In this document: positions 49,894 to 58,715 of the stretch, in pieces
How the letters are laid out: each line of letters begins with the position of its first letter
How positions within the stretch are numbered: position 1 is the first letter of the stretch
Origin: Leifsonia shinshuensis
GTDB taxonomy: Bacteria > Actinomycetota > Actinomycetes > Actinomycetales > Microbacteriaceae
Assembly (NCBI RefSeq): GCF_013410375.1
Contig: NZ_JACCFL010000001.1
Span: forward strand, 2,666,001 to 2,730,000
DNA length: 64,000 nucleotides
Direction of reading: 5' to 3'
The notes under the pieces: model-generated
What the model saw: the letters and a program-made list of their open reading frames with translations, nothing else
Database searches by the model: none
Told to the model about the DNA's origin: nothing
Made by a program: the position numbers and the translations under genes

Positions 49894-50577
49894 CTACGGG
49901 AGGAGGTCGGGGCGGACGCGGGCGGTGCGGGCGACGGACTGCTCGCGGCGCCAGGCCTCGATCGCGCCGTGGTTGCCGGAGAGCAGGACCGGCGGGACCT
50001 CGTGGCCGCGCCACTGCGCCGGCTTGGTGTACGACGGGTACTCCAGCAGGCCGTCCTCGTGCGACTCCTGGACCAGGCTCTCCGGGTTGCCCACGACGCC
50101 GGGGATGAGCCTCCCGATCGCCTCGATCATCGCCATCGTGGCCACCTCGCCGCCGTTGAGGACGTAGTCGCCGATGCTCACCAGCCGCACCCGCGCTCGG
50201 CCGGCGTACTCGTCGAACACCCGCTGGTCGATGCCCTCGTAGCGGCCGCAGCCGAACACGAGGTGGGACTCCGCCGCGAGCTCGCGGGCGGTCGCCTGGG
50301 TGAAGACCTCGCCGGCCGGCGACGGGAACACCAGCACCGGGTCGTCGGCGCCGTCGAGGATCCCGTCCAGCGCCTCGCCCCAGGGCTCCGGCTTCATGAC
50401 CATGCCGGCGCCGCCACCGTACGGGGTGTCGTCCACGGTGCGGTGCCGGTCGTGGGTGTGGTCGCGCAGGTCGTGCACGCCGAGCGTGATGATGCCCGCC
50501 TGCCGCGCCTTGCCGAGCAGCGAGATGTCCAGCACATCGAAGAAGGTCGGGAAGATCGTGACGATGTCGATGCGCAT
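49894..50577 (-). CDS. trmD: tRNA (guanine-N1-)-methyltransferase TrmD
   Basis: 227-residue enzyme that makes m1G37 in tRNAs reading CUN, CCN and CGN, preventing frameshifts. The knot region [21 protein letters not shown] and the N-terminus [13 protein letters not shown] are conserved, as is [19 protein letters not shown]. It is separated from rimM by about 3.1 kb of unrelated genes. The ATG at 50577 has no ribosome site and follows TAGAAT by seven bases. Confidence 0.96.
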   Translation of the reverse strand: MRIDIVTIFPTFFDVLDISLLGKARQAGIITLGVHDLRDHTHDRHRTVDDTPYGGGAGMVMKPEPWGEALDGILDGADDPVLVFPSPAGEVFTQATARELAAESHLVFGCGRYEGIDQRVFDEYAGRARVRLVSIGDYVLNGGEVATMAMIEAIGRLIPGVVGNPESLVQESHEDGLLEYPSYTKPAQWRGHEVPPVLLSGNHGAIEAWRREQSVARTARVRPDLLP

Positions 50578-50584
50578 GGAGGGA

Positions 50585-50590
50585 ATTCTA
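50585..50590 (-). promoter_or_regulatory. Candidate -10 box of trmD overlapping the upstream stop codon
   Basis: TAGAAT, seven bases before the trmD ATG; its TAG is the stop codon of the MFS transporter gene. Parallel to the mnmA arrangement. This would let trmD be expressed independently of the regulated transporter. Confidence 0.45.
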
Positions 50591-51820
50591 TTCGGGGACG
50601 ACCGCGAGCTCCCGATCGCGCGGGACCAGCGGGGCCGCGATCGCAGGGCACACGGCGACCGCGGCGAACGCGAGCGGGAAGCCGATCCAGCCGATGAGCG
50701 CGCCCACGGCCGGTCCGACGACCGACGCCGCGAGGAACTGTCCGGTGTTCTGCGCGCCGAGCGCCCGTCCGGACCAGAACGGCCCGGCGATCTCCGCGAC
50801 CGAGGTGTAGGCGAGGCCGTTGTCGGCGACGGTCACGACGGCGGCGACGATCAGAATGACCGCGGCGGCCACCGATCCGAGCGCGGAGGCGGCGCCCATC
50901 AACAGCATGACCGCGACGGCGGCGACCGAGACCCAGCGCAGCGGAACGAGGTGCGAGCCGACCCGGTCGCTCAGCACGCCGATCCCGATCCGGCCGAGCG
51001 CCCCGGCGAACTGGCTGACCGCGATGACGACGCCGGCGGCGAGCGAGCCGAAGTGCAGCTCGGTGACCAGCCAGACCAGCCCGAACGTGGACACCGTGAA
51101 CTGCGGCACGACCAGGAGCATCGACACAACGTGGATCCGCCAGAGCAGGGAGGTCTCGCGGTACGGCCGCCATGCGGCCTGCGGGTGCGTCTCCTCCCCC
51201 TCAGCGGCACGCCGCGGCGGCCGGGGCGGGTCGACGATCCCGACCGCGCAGAGCACGGCCGAGACACCGCACAGCACGGCGGGGACGGCGAGTGCCGCCG
51301 CGATCCCGGCGGAGGCGGCCAGCAGCGGGACGCTGATCGCGGCGATGGCGACGCCCAGCGGCTGGCACATCTGCCGGATGCCCATCGCCAGGCCGCGCCG
51401 CTCCTTGGGGAACCAGCCGATGACGACGCGGCCGCTCGCCGCGTTGGGGCTGGCGGCGGCCATCCCGCCGACGAGGAACAGGGCGCCGAGCGCGAGGTAG
51501 GACGAGACGAACATGGCGCCGACCGCGGCGGCCGCCGTCAGCGCGAGGCCGGAGGCGATCACCCAGCGCTCGCCGATCCGGTCGCTGAGCGCTCCCCAGG
51601 CGATCAGGGCGAGCACCAGCCCGAGCGTCGGCGCGGAGGCCAGCAGCCCGGCCTGGGCGAGGCTGAGCCCGCGCTCGGTGTGCAGCAGCGGGATCAGGAA
51701 GGCGGGGGTCGAGACGAACACCGTCGAGCTCGCCTGGCCGAGCACGCCGAGAGCGAGCATGAGCCACGGGCGGGGTGTCCTGGTCGGCTGCTCGGTCTCT
51801 TCTCGCACATTTCGGCTCAT
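50588..51820 (-). CDS. MFS transporter
   Basis: 410 residues with twelve membrane segments, of the CynX/NarK-like or general MFS_1 type. Signature motifs are [11 protein letters not shown] after helix 2 and [12 protein letters not shown] in the second half; RQMCQPLG and the helix 4-5 region resemble anion/organic-acid carriers. The substrate is unknown. It is divergent from a GntR regulator. Its -10 box (TAGGGT, 51828-51833, seven bases before the ATG) overlaps a GGTATACC operator, so it is very likely repressed by that regulator. Confidence 0.88.
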   Translation of the reverse strand: MSRNVREETEQPTRTPRPWLMLALGVLGQASSTVFVSTPAFLIPLLHTERGLSLAQAGLLASAPTLGLVLALIAWGALSDRIGERWVIASGLALTAAAAVGAMFVSSYLALGALFLVGGMAAASPNAASGRVVIGWFPKERRGLAMGIRQMCQPLGVAIAAISVPLLAASAGIAAALAVPAVLCGVSAVLCAVGIVDPPRPPRRAAEGEETHPQAAWRPYRETSLLWRIHVVSMLLVVPQFTVSTFGLVWLVTELHFGSLAAGVVIAVSQFAGALGRIGIGVLSDRVGSHLVPLRWVSVAAVAVMLLMGAASALGSVAAAVILIVAAVVTVADNGLAYTSVAEIAGPFWSGRALGAQNTGQFLAASVVGPAVGALIGWIGFPLAFAAVAVCPAIAAPLVPRDRELAVVPE

Positions 51821-51822
51821 GC

Positions 51823-51856
51823 GGTATACCCTAACGGTATACCGGCTTGGTATACC
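51823..51856. promoter_or_regulatory. Triple GGTATACC operator between MFS and GntR genes
   Basis: Three perfect 8-bp palindromes GGTATACC at 51823-51830, 51836-51843 and 51849-51856, spaced exactly 13 bp apart. The third is extended to TTGGTATACCAA. GntR/FCD regulators bind palindromes of this type. The first site overlaps the transporter -10 box, and the third lies just upstream of the regulator's ribosome site, so the array could control both genes. Confidence 0.8.
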
Positions 51857-51870
51857 AACGAAGGAGCCCG

Positions 51871-52545
51871 ATGCCCGAGCAGCCCCACGTCTACGAGCGC
51901 CTCCGCTCCGCGATCCTCGACCTGGAGCGCGTGCCCGGCTCCCGCATCACCGAGCGCGGACTGGAGGCCGAGTTCGGCGCCTCCCGCACCCCGCTGCGCG
52001 CGGCGCTGATGCGGCTCGAGACCGAGGGGCTGGTGCGGCGCGACGGCCGCGCCTGGGAGGTCTCCCCCATCGACCTCGGCGAGATCGCCCGGCTGAGCGA
52101 GCTCCGCGACGCGGTCGAGAGCGCGGCGGTGCGGCTCAGCGCCGCCCGGGCGTCGGACGACGCACTGCGGGCACTGCGCGACGACCTCGGCGCCTATGAC
52201 CCGGACCGGCGCAACGAGGACGCCGTCGGCGCGGGGGCGGACTTCCACGTGCGCCTCGCCGCCCTCAGCGGCAACCACTTCTTCGCCGACACGGTTTCGT
52301 CCGCGATGACCCGGCTCGCCCGCACCCGGTGGCTGGAGGTCCGCACGGCGGACGCCAGGCGCACGGCGCGGGAGGAGCACCGCACGATCGTCGACCAGCT
52401 CGCGGCGCGGGACGCCGACGCCGCAGCGGACAGCATCCACCGGCACATCGTCGGGACGCACGAGCGGTTGCTGGCGGCCCTGGACGCGGACGCCCGGCTG
52501 CTGCGGGCGCGCGGGCTCGCGATCGTGGGCCCGCGGGCGGAGTAG
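51871..52545 (+). CDS. GntR-family (FCD) transcriptional regulator
   Basis: 224 residues from the ATG at 51871, which has a GAAGGAG site; an upstream in-frame codon lies inside the operator and is rejected. The N-terminal winged helix (VYERLRSAILDLERVPGSRITERGLEAEFGASRTPLR contains the GntR signature) is followed by an all-helical FCD ligand domain with the metal-binding Asp/His pattern (DFHVRLAAL, DSIHRHIVGTHERLL). It probably represses the divergent MFS gene and senses that transporter's substrate. Confidence 0.92.
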   Translation: MPEQPHVYERLRSAILDLERVPGSRITERGLEAEFGASRTPLRAALMRLETEGLVRRDGRAWEVSPIDLGEIARLSELRDAVESAAVRLSAARASDDALRALRDDLGAYDPDRRNEDAVGAGADFHVRLAALSGNHFFADTVSSAMTRLARTRWLEVRTADARRTAREEHRTIVDQLAARDADAAADSIHRHIVGTHERLLAALDADARLLRARGLAIVGPRAE

Positions 52546-52568
52546 CGCGCAGGCGGGGAGCCCGGGCC

Positions 52569-53264
52569 TCAGCCGACCTCGGCCAGGAACGCCGCGACCC
52601 GGTCGGCGACCACCGCACGCGCCGACGTCAGCGGGGCCCGATGGCCGCCGGGAAACCAGTCGAGCCGCGAGCCGCGGATCCCCGCGCGCAGCTCCTCCAC
52701 CAGCGCCGGCGTGGCGACCGTGTCGGCCCGGCCGGCCAGTACGAGTGTCGGCGCCCGCACCTCGGCAAGCCTCCCGCGCGCATCATAGCCGCGCGACGCG
52801 GCGCGCTGACGCCGGAACGCGAACGCAGGCTGCCGGGGCTTCGGACCGACCGGGAGGTACGGTGCGACCGCCATCAGGAGGGAGCGCCGCCGCTCCGGCG
52901 GGCGCGCGCCGGTCGCCAGCAGCACGAGGCTCCGCACCGCAGAAGGCCTGTCCAGCGCGAGCTGCAGCGCGATCCTGCCGCCGAGCGAGTAGCCGAGCAC
53001 GTCGACCGGCACGACGCCGGCGGCCTCCGCGACGGCCGCGGCGTCCTCCGCGAGGACGGGGATGGAGTAGGGCTCGTCGGGCTTGTCGCTGAGCCCGGCG
53101 CCCCGGTTGTCGACCGCGATCACGGCGAAGCGCTCGGCGAAGGCCTCGATGAATGGAGCCGCGTCGGCGATCGACACCCCCAGACCGAGGAGAAGGAGCA
53201 GCGGTCTCCCCGAACCGCTCACCTCGAAGTGGATGCGGACGCCGCCGTTGCGCGCGAAGGGCAT
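52569..53264 (-). CDS. Alpha/beta hydrolase
   Basis: 231 residues. The nucleophile elbow is LGYSLGGR, the strand before it gives VDNRGAGLSDKP (typical of epoxide-hydrolase and haloperoxidase-like members), and the C-terminal WFPGGHRAPL holds the histidine. It is rather short, because the lid region after the nucleophile is reduced. The substrate is unknown. The ATG at 53264 follows TACCGT by six bases (53271-53276), with no ribosome site. Confidence 0.84.
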   Translation of the reverse strand: MPFARNGGVRIHFEVSGSGRPLLLLLGLGVSIADAAPFIEAFAERFAVIAVDNRGAGLSDKPDEPYSIPVLAEDAAAVAEAAGVVPVDVLGYSLGGRIALQLALDRPSAVRSLVLLATGARPPERRRSLLMAVAPYLPVGPKPRQPAFAFRRQRAASRGYDARGRLAEVRAPTLVLAGRADTVATPALVEELRAGIRGSRLDWFPGGHRAPLTSARAVVADRVAAFLAEVG

Positions 53265-53288
53265 GCCACAACGGTAGGCGCGACAGCG

Positions 53289-53684
53289 CTAGGAGCGCAG
53301 CAGGTCCGCCCCGGTGCGCAGCGGCACGGTCGCGCCGACGTAGACCTCCGGCACGTCGGTGACGAGCGCGTCGCCGTGCAGGACGGTGAGCGCGAGGTAC
53401 TCGGCGGCATAGGTGTCCGGCAGGTCGAGCTCCGCGGCCAGCCGCCAGGCGGTCTTGCGCAGCACGCGGTCGCCGAGGAGCCGGATCGGGAGCCGGTCGA
53501 CGGCCGCGATCAGCGTGCGGGCCGCGCGGTCGTCGCGGTCGCCGGACACGACGGACGCGCGCAGCAGCGCGAGGACCTGGGAGCGCAGCAGCGTGGGCGC
53601 CAGGAGCTCGTCGCCGGCCGCCGGGACGAAACCGGCCTCCGCCAGCTCGAGGGCGGCGGAGGCGTCGATCACGTAGTGCGCCAC
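53289..53684 (-). CDS. PIN-domain protein, orphan VapC-like
   Basis: 131 residues with the PIN fold: Asp7 in YVIDASAAL, Asp90 in DLPDTYAAEYLALT and Asp110 in ALVTDVPEV. The usual second acidic residue (Glu in LLRSEVL) is Gln36 here, so nuclease activity may be weakened. There is no antitoxin gene beside it: upstream is rimM, whose stop lies two bases before the GTG start. Translational coupling to rimM suggests a housekeeping rather than an addiction role. Confidence 0.82.
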   Translation of the reverse strand: MAHYVIDASAALELAEAGFVPAAGDELLAPTLLRSQVLALLRASVVSGDRDDRAARTLIAAVDRLPIRLLGDRVLRKTAWRLAAELDLPDTYAAEYLALTVLHGDALVTDVPEVYVGATVPLRTGADLLRS

Positions 53685-53686
53685 GA

Positions 53687-54346
53687 TCAGTCCTCGTCGG
53701 TCTCCTGATCGGCAGCCGGCTCGGCCGACTCGGCCGGTTCGGCCGCGTCCCCGGGAGCAGGCTCGTCGTCGTCGGGCAGCTCCTCGAACAGCCCGGCAGG
53801 CGGGGTGAGGGTGACGGTCCCGGCGGCGATGTCCACCTCGGGGACGATCGCCTTCACGAACGGCACGAGGACCTCCCCGTCAGAGGTGCGGACGACCAGC
53901 AGGTCCTGTGCGGGCAGGTGGTCGACCCGTGCCACGGTGCCGACCTCCACGCCGTCGCGGCGCGCGCTCAGGCCGACCAGCTGGTGGTCGTACCAGGCGT
54001 CCTCCTCCTCGGGGAGCTGCTTGGAGTCCTGGCTCACCCAGAGGATGGCCTTGACCAGCGTCTCGGCCTCGGTGCGGTCGTCCACGCCGGCGAAGAAGCC
54101 GACCGGGTGACCGTTGTACCAGCGGAGCTCGGTGAGCTCGATGGTCTTGCCGTGCCATTTTGAGGCCGTGGGCACCTGGAGGGTGAACACAGCGCCGGGA
54201 ATGAAGCGGCGCTCCGGCTCGTCCGTGAACAGCTCGAGCTTGAGAGCGCCCTTCAGGCCGTGCGCCTTGGTCAGCCGGCCCACGCGCAGCTCGGTCTGAC
54301 CCGGCCGCGGAGCGACCTCCTTGCGGGGCAGCTTGTGGTCCGCCAC
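53687..54346 (-). CDS. rimM: Ribosome maturation factor RimM
   Basis: 219-residue factor needed for 16S rRNA processing and assembly of the 30S head around S19. The N-terminal domain begins ELRVGRLTKAHGLKGALK; the PRC-barrel region has DLLVVRTSDGEVLVPFVKAIV. The C-terminus adds an acidic tail of about 40 residues. The GTG start lies one base after the KH-protein stop, so they are coupled. Confidence 0.94.
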   Translation of the reverse strand: MADHKLPRKEVAPRPGQTELRVGRLTKAHGLKGALKLELFTDEPERRFIPGAVFTLQVPTASKWHGKTIELTELRWYNGHPVGFFAGVDDRTEAETLVKAILWVSQDSKQLPEEEDAWYDHQLVGLSARRDGVEVGTVARVDHLPAQDLLVVRTSDGEVLVPFVKAIVPEVDIAAGTVTLTPPAGLFEELPDDDEPAPGDAAEPAESAEPAADQETDED

Positions 54347-54347
54347 C

Positions 54348-54578
54348 TCAGTCGTCGACGACGTCGACGCGGACGCGGCGGCCGTCGGCCAGCGCTGCCA
54401 CGATGGTGCGGAGGGCCTTGGCGGTCCGGCCGGAGCGGCCGATGACCCGCCCGAGGTCCTCGGGGTTCACTCGAACCTCGAGGACCTCGCCACGCGGCGA
54501 ACCCTTGGCCACGACGTGCACGTCGTCCGGGTGGTCGACGATGCCCTTGACCAGGTGCGTGAGAGCGGGAGCGAGCAC
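54348..54578 (-). CDS. khpA: KH-domain RNA-binding protein (KhpA-like)
   Basis: 76 residues making a single KH domain with the GxxG loop as GRSGRT (LGRVIGRSGRTAKALR). It occupies the standard place between rpsP and rimM. KhpA family proteins bind RNA widely and affect cell division in Firmicutes; the actinobacterial role is not established. Confidence 0.93.
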   Translation of the reverse strand: MLAPALTHLVKGIVDHPDDVHVVAKGSPRGEVLEVRVNPEDLGRVIGRSGRTAKALRTIVAALADGRRVRVDVVDD

Positions 54579-54582
54579 GGTG

Positions 54583-55077
54583 TTACGCGTTCTCGCCGTC
54601 GGCCTCTGCGGCCTCTTCGGTGATCTCTTCCGCCTCGGCGACGACCTCGGCCTCAGCGGCCTCCTCGGCCTCGACCTCGGCCTCGACCTCGGCCTCGACG
54701 ACGGCCTCCGCCTTGGCGACGGTCTCGTCCTTCTTCGGCTTGAGGACCGGCTTCTTCTTCTCGTCGGCGACGAAGGTCTCCTTGGCCTCGGCCGTCTTCA
54801 CGGTCGAGACGGCGTCCTTGTCGCCCTTGAACTTGCCCCAGTCGCCGGTGAGCTTCAGCAGCACGAGCACCTGCTCGGACGGCTGGGCGCCGACGCCGAG
54901 CCAGTACTGCGCGCGCTCGGAGTCGACCTCGATGCGCGAGGGCTCCTCGGTCGGGTGGTACAGACCGATCTCCTCGATCACGCGGCCGTCGCGCTTGGTG
55001 CGCGAGTCGGCGACGACGATGCGGTAGTACGGAGCGCGGATCTTGCCCAGGCGCTTCAGACGGATTTTGACAGCCAC
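54583..55077 (-). CDS. rpsP: 30S ribosomal protein S16 with acidic C-terminal extension
   Basis: 164 residues. The S16 core ([25 protein letters not shown], of which [10 protein letters not shown] is diagnostic) occupies about 80 residues; the rest is a Lys-rich then Ala/Glu/Val-rich tail ([16 protein letters not shown]) typical of actinobacteria. The GTG at 55077 has an AGGAG site. It is the first gene of the rpsP-KH-rimM unit. Confidence 0.95.
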   Translation of the reverse strand: MAVKIRLKRLGKIRAPYYRIVVADSRTKRDGRVIEEIGLYHPTEEPSRIEVDSERAQYWLGVGAQPSEQVLVLLKLTGDWGKFKGDKDAVSTVKTAEAKETFVADEKKKPVLKPKKDETVAKAEAVVEAEVEAEVEAEEAAEAEVVAEAEEITEEAAEADGENA

Positions 55078-55283
55078 AATTCTCCTGTGTTGACGTCCGG
55101 GACCCCGCTGGGGTTCCGGTGGATTCGTTGTCGAACTGACTGCCGTGGGCGTGGGGGCACACGCGGCAGGAGGTCTATTGTTCGTCCGCCGTGCCGGATA
55201 GAGGGTCGGGCACGTCGAACTCAACTAGATATTCTGTCAGAAAAGCGCTCGCAATGAACAATCGGACGGACGGGGTCACCAGG

Positions 55284-56486
55284 ATGCAGATCCAATTCGC
55301 AGAGTCCGAGCGCTCCACTGTCGGGATCGAGTGGGAGCTGGCGCTGGTCGACGGCGCGACGGGCGACCTGGTGCAGATCGCCGACGAGGTGCTGCGCGAG
55401 CTCGGCACGCCGGACGGCCGGGAGCACCCGCAGATCACGCACGAGCTGCTGCTCAACACGATCGAGCTGGTGAGCCGCGTCCACCGCACGGTGCCGGCCG
55501 CCATCACCGATCTCCAGGAGCTGATGGCGCTGACCCGCGAGGTCACCGACCCGCTCGGTGTGGAGCTGATGTGCGCGGGGACGCATCCCTTCGCCCAGTG
55601 GTACGACCAGAAGGTCACCCCGAACGAGCGCTACGACCGGCTGCTCGACCGCACGCAGTGGTGGGGCAGGCAGATGATGATCTGGGGCATTCACGTGCAC
55701 GTCGGGATCGACGACCGAGAGAAGGCGCTCCCGATCGTGAACGGCCTGCTCACCTACTACCCGCACCTGCAGGCGCTGAGCGCGTCCAGCCCGTTCTGGG
55801 CGGGGGCGCGCACCGGCTACGCGTCGAACCGCGCGCTGATGTTCCAGCAGCTGCCGACCGCAGGCCTGCCCTGGCAGTTCGGCACCTGGGCGAACTACGA
55901 GGAGTACGTGCAGGACCTCGTCACCACCGGCGTGGTGGAGGATCACTCGGAGGTGCGCTGGGACATCCGGCCGTCGCCGCGCTGGGGCACCGTCGAGATG
56001 CGCGCCTGCGACGGGCTGTCGACCGCCGACGAGGTGGGGGCGGTCGGCGCGCTGATCCACTGCCTGACGGACCGGATGTCCGGCGACCTGGACGACGGCG
56101 TGGAGCCCGTCACACTGCAGCCCTGGTTCGTGCGCGAGAACAAGTGGCGCGCGGCGCGCTACGGGCTCGACGCCGAGATCATCGTCGCCCCGGACGGGAC
56201 GGAGCGCCTGGTGCGCGACCAGCTCCTCCAGCTCGTGGACGAGCTCGGCGACACGGCCGAGCGGCTGGGCTGCGCGGCCGAGCTCGCGGCCGTCGCCGAC
56301 GTGCTGGACGCCGGGGCGAGCTACCAGCGGCAGCTCGCCGTGGCGGAGGCGAACGGCGGCAGCCTGCAGGCCGTGGTGAGCTCGCTCACCCACGAGCTGC
56401 GCAGCGGGCTGGACCGGACACCGCGGGGGTCCGGCCCGGGAGACGCAGTGGGTACGGGAAACTCGACAGGCGCAGGAGGCTCATAA
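55284..56486 (+). CDS. ybdK: YbdK-type carboxylate-amine ligase / glutamate-cysteine ligase 2
   Basis: 400 residues of the GCS2 family. Core motifs are STVGIEWELALVD, GVELMCAGTHPFAQW and WGIHVHVGIDD (metal and ATP site). Family members ligate Glu and Cys weakly or act on other amines, and actinobacteria make mycothiol instead of glutathione, so the true substrate is uncertain. The start at MQIQFAES (55284) is preferred over an ATG ten codons earlier, which has no ribosome site. Divergent from rpsP. Confidence 0.88.
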   Translation: MQIQFAESERSTVGIEWELALVDGATGDLVQIADEVLRELGTPDGREHPQITHELLLNTIELVSRVHRTVPAAITDLQELMALTREVTDPLGVELMCAGTHPFAQWYDQKVTPNERYDRLLDRTQWWGRQMMIWGIHVHVGIDDREKALPIVNGLLTYYPHLQALSASSPFWAGARTGYASNRALMFQQLPTAGLPWQFGTWANYEEYVQDLVTTGVVEDHSEVRWDIRPSPRWGTVEMRACDGLSTADEVGAVGALIHCLTDRMSGDLDDGVEPVTLQPWFVRENKWRAARYGLDAEIIVAPDGTERLVRDQLLQLVDELGDTAERLGCAAELAAVADVLDAGASYQRQLAVAEANGGSLQAVVSSLTHELRSGLDRTPRGSGPGDAVGTGNSTGAGGS

Positions 56487-56530
56487 GCGTGCATAGGGCA
56501 TCCATAGACTTCTCCCCTAGGCTCGGAGGC

Positions 56531-57205
56531 ATGTTCCACCACAGGCCCCTCGCCACCGTCGCCACAGCGCTCGCCGCGCTGCTGCTCGGGACGGTCGCCC
56601 TGAGCGGATGCGCGTCCGCCTCCTCGCAACTCTCGGTCGGCGCCACCGTCCCGGCCGGCAAGCACCCCGTCGTCGCGATCGTCGGCGACTCCATCGAGTC
56701 CGGGATGGGCCTGGAGCCGTTCGAGGCCTGGCCCGCCCTCGTCGCCGTCGACCGGCGCTGGGGCCTGGAGAACTTCAGCGAGCCGGGAGCCGGCTTCGTC
56801 GCGATCGGCGCGAGCAACACCGACTTCAACGGCCAGATCGATCAGGCGATCGCCGCAAAGGCGAACGTCGTGCTGATCGGCGCGTCCGACAACGACCTCG
56901 GCCAGGACACCGCCACCGTCGCCAAGGCGATGTCGGCAGCGGTCGAACGCCTCAGCGACGCGCTGCCGAAGGCCCACCTGGTCGGCTACAACGCCCTCAC
57001 CGGCGAAGCCAGCGACAGCGACCTCGCTCCCCTCAACGACGCCCTGAAGCAGGCCGTGACCGCGGCGGGCGGCACGTGGATCGACCTCGGCCAGCCGTAC
57101 CGCGGCCAGCTCGGCCTGGTGCAGGACGACGGCGAGCATCCCACGCTCGAAGGCCAGCAGGCGATCGCATCGGTCGTGCTGTCCCGCCTCGACGGGATCG
57201 TATGA
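56531..57205 (+). CDS. SGNH/GDSL-type lipoprotein esterase, first of three
   Basis: 224 residues. Lipoprotein signal peptide with lipobox ALSGC at about residues 23-27. SGNH blocks: IVGDSIESG (Ser), the Gly in EPGAGF, Asn in GASDND, and Asp/His in DDGEHPT. The SGNH fold hydrolyses esters, often acyl or acetyl groups on envelope polymers. The ATG at 56531 follows TAGGCT by seven bases; a GTG at 56489 with an AGGAGG site is an alternative. Confidence 0.85.
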   Translation: MFHHRPLATVATALAALLLGTVALSGCASASSQLSVGATVPAGKHPVVAIVGDSIESGMGLEPFEAWPALVAVDRRWGLENFSEPGAGFVAIGASNTDFNGQIDQAIAAKANVVLIGASDNDLGQDTATVAKAMSAAVERLSDALPKAHLVGYNALTGEASDSDLAPLNDALKQAVTAAGGTWIDLGQPYRGQLGLVQDDGEHPTLEGQQAIASVVLSRLDGIV

Positions 57206-57924
57206 CGGCTCCGTCACGACGTGACGGTCGTGCGCGCCGTTTCGCGGCCGCCGTGGCGGTCGCCTCGGCGCTCGCGCTGACCGGCTGCTCCGCGTTCTCG
57301 GAGGCGGCGCCCGCGGCCCGGCCGACGGCGACCGCCACGCCGACGCAGCCGACCGCGGTCGCGATCGGCGACTCCATCGCGATCGGGTTCGGCGTCCCGG
57401 CCGACGACGCCTGGCCGCTCCTCGCGGCGGGCCGGCTGGGCTGGAACCTCACCGACCTCGCCGAGGGCGGCGCCGGGTTCACCAAGCCCGGCGTCAACAG
57501 CCACGAGTTCGACGACCAGGTGAGCGCGGCGATCCGGCTGCGCCCGCAGGTCGTCGTCATCGCCGCGACCCGCAACGACGCCGCGACCGCGGCAGCGGCT
57601 CCATCGACGGTGAGGCAGGCCACCCGGGCGGCGATCGACCGGCTGGCCACAGCGCTCCCCGACAGCACGATCATCGGTCTCGGCTCGGTCTGGGGCGCGA
57701 CGCCGGCACCTGCCGCCGCGAACGTGCTCGACGGCGCTCTGAAGGACGCCGTGCTCGCGGCGGGCGGCCACTGGCTCAGTCTCGGCCAGACCTTCCTCGG
57801 GCACCCCGACCTGTTGCAGGGAGACGGGATCCACCCGAACAGCGCGGGCCAGTTGCTGCTCGCGAAGGCGGTCGCCGACGCGATCGCGCACGCCCGGATC
57901 GAGCCGGGTCCGGCCCAGAGCTGA
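57202..57924 (+). CDS. SGNH/GDSL-type lipoprotein esterase, second of three
   Basis: 240 residues. Lipobox ALTGC follows a basic N-terminus, then a Thr/Pro linker (TATATPTQPT). SGNH blocks: AIGDSIAIG, GGAGF, ATRND and GDGIHPN. The start overlaps the previous stop (ATGA), so the two are coupled. About half as long again in the linker as its neighbours. Confidence 0.87.
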   Translation: MTAPSRRDGRARRFAAAVAVASALALTGCSAFSEAAPAARPTATATPTQPTAVAIGDSIAIGFGVPADDAWPLLAAGRLGWNLTDLAEGGAGFTKPGVNSHEFDDQVSAAIRLRPQVVVIAATRNDAATAAAAPSTVRQATRAAIDRLATALPDSTIIGLGSVWGATPAPAAANVLDGALKDAVLAAGGHWLSLGQTFLGHPDLLQGDGIHPNSAGQLLLAKAVADAIAHARIEPGPAQS

Positions 57925-58000
57925 CCGCCCGTCACGGCAGCGGCCACGCCCGGGCCGCCTCCACAGCGATCTGTCAGTCTCGGCGGTCTACCCTCACTCC

Positions 58001-58693
58001 GTGCCCACCCGTGTCCGCCTGATCGCCGTCGTCGCGACCGCCGTCGCCGCCGTCGTCCTCGCGGGCTGCTCCTCGGCCGTCGCCGCGCGCCCGGTCGCCG
58101 CGGACGGGTCTGCGGTCGCCGCCCCTGCGGCGCGCTCGAAGCCGCAGGTCGTCGCGATCGGCGACTCGATCGCGTTCGGCAAGGGCGTCCGCCCCGATCA
58201 GGCGTGGCCGGCGCTCGTCGCGGCGCAGCACGGCTGGGCGCTCACCGATCTCGCCGTCTCCGGGTCCGGGTTCGTCAAGCCGGGTTGGAACGGCGACACC
58301 TACCGCGACCAGGTGGCCACCGCGCTCGGCCTGCACCCCGACTACATCCTGATCGCGGCCACCCGCAACGACCGCACGCAGGACCCGGCCCTCGTCGCCT
58401 CCTCGGCGGATGAGCTGCTGGGTGAGCTGCACGACACCTTCCCGCGCGCCAGAATCATCGGCATCACGACCGTGTGGGGCGCCGACGCTCCCCCGGCGAC
58501 GGTCGCGACGGTCAACGGCATCGTGGAGCGGGCGGTCACCGGCGTCGGCGGCACCTTCCTCGACATCGGCTACCCGCTCGCAGGGCGCCCGGAGCTGGTG
58601 CAGGCGGACGGCATCCACCCCAACGCGGCCGGGGAACGCGCCGTCGCGAAGGTCATCGAGGACCGGCTGGCTCCGCTCGGCGTGACGTCCTAG
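58001..58693 (+). CDS. SGNH/GDSL-type lipoprotein esterase, third of three
   Basis: 230 residues. Lipobox VLAGC; SGNH blocks AIGDSIAFG, GSGF, ATRND and ADGIHPN. Closer to the second copy than to the first, because both have ATRND and DGIHPN where the first has SDND and DGEHP. It has its own start: the GTG at 58001 follows TACCCT (57989-57994) by six bases with no ribosome site. Converges on ffh. Confidence 0.87.
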   Translation: MPTRVRLIAVVATAVAAVVLAGCSSAVAARPVAADGSAVAAPAARSKPQVVAIGDSIAFGKGVRPDQAWPALVAAQHGWALTDLAVSGSGFVKPGWNGDTYRDQVATALGLHPDYILIAATRNDRTQDPALVASSADELLGELHDTFPRARIIGITTVWGADAPPATVATVNGIVERAVTGVGGTFLDIGYPLAGRPELVQADGIHPNAAGERAVAKVIEDRLAPLGVTS

Positions 58694-58715
58694 CGGTCTC
58701 GGACAGCGTCAGGCC

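Noticed and set aside
53289..53684. VapBC toxin-antitoxin pair
   Set aside because: Only the PIN protein is present; no small antitoxin frame lies on either side.
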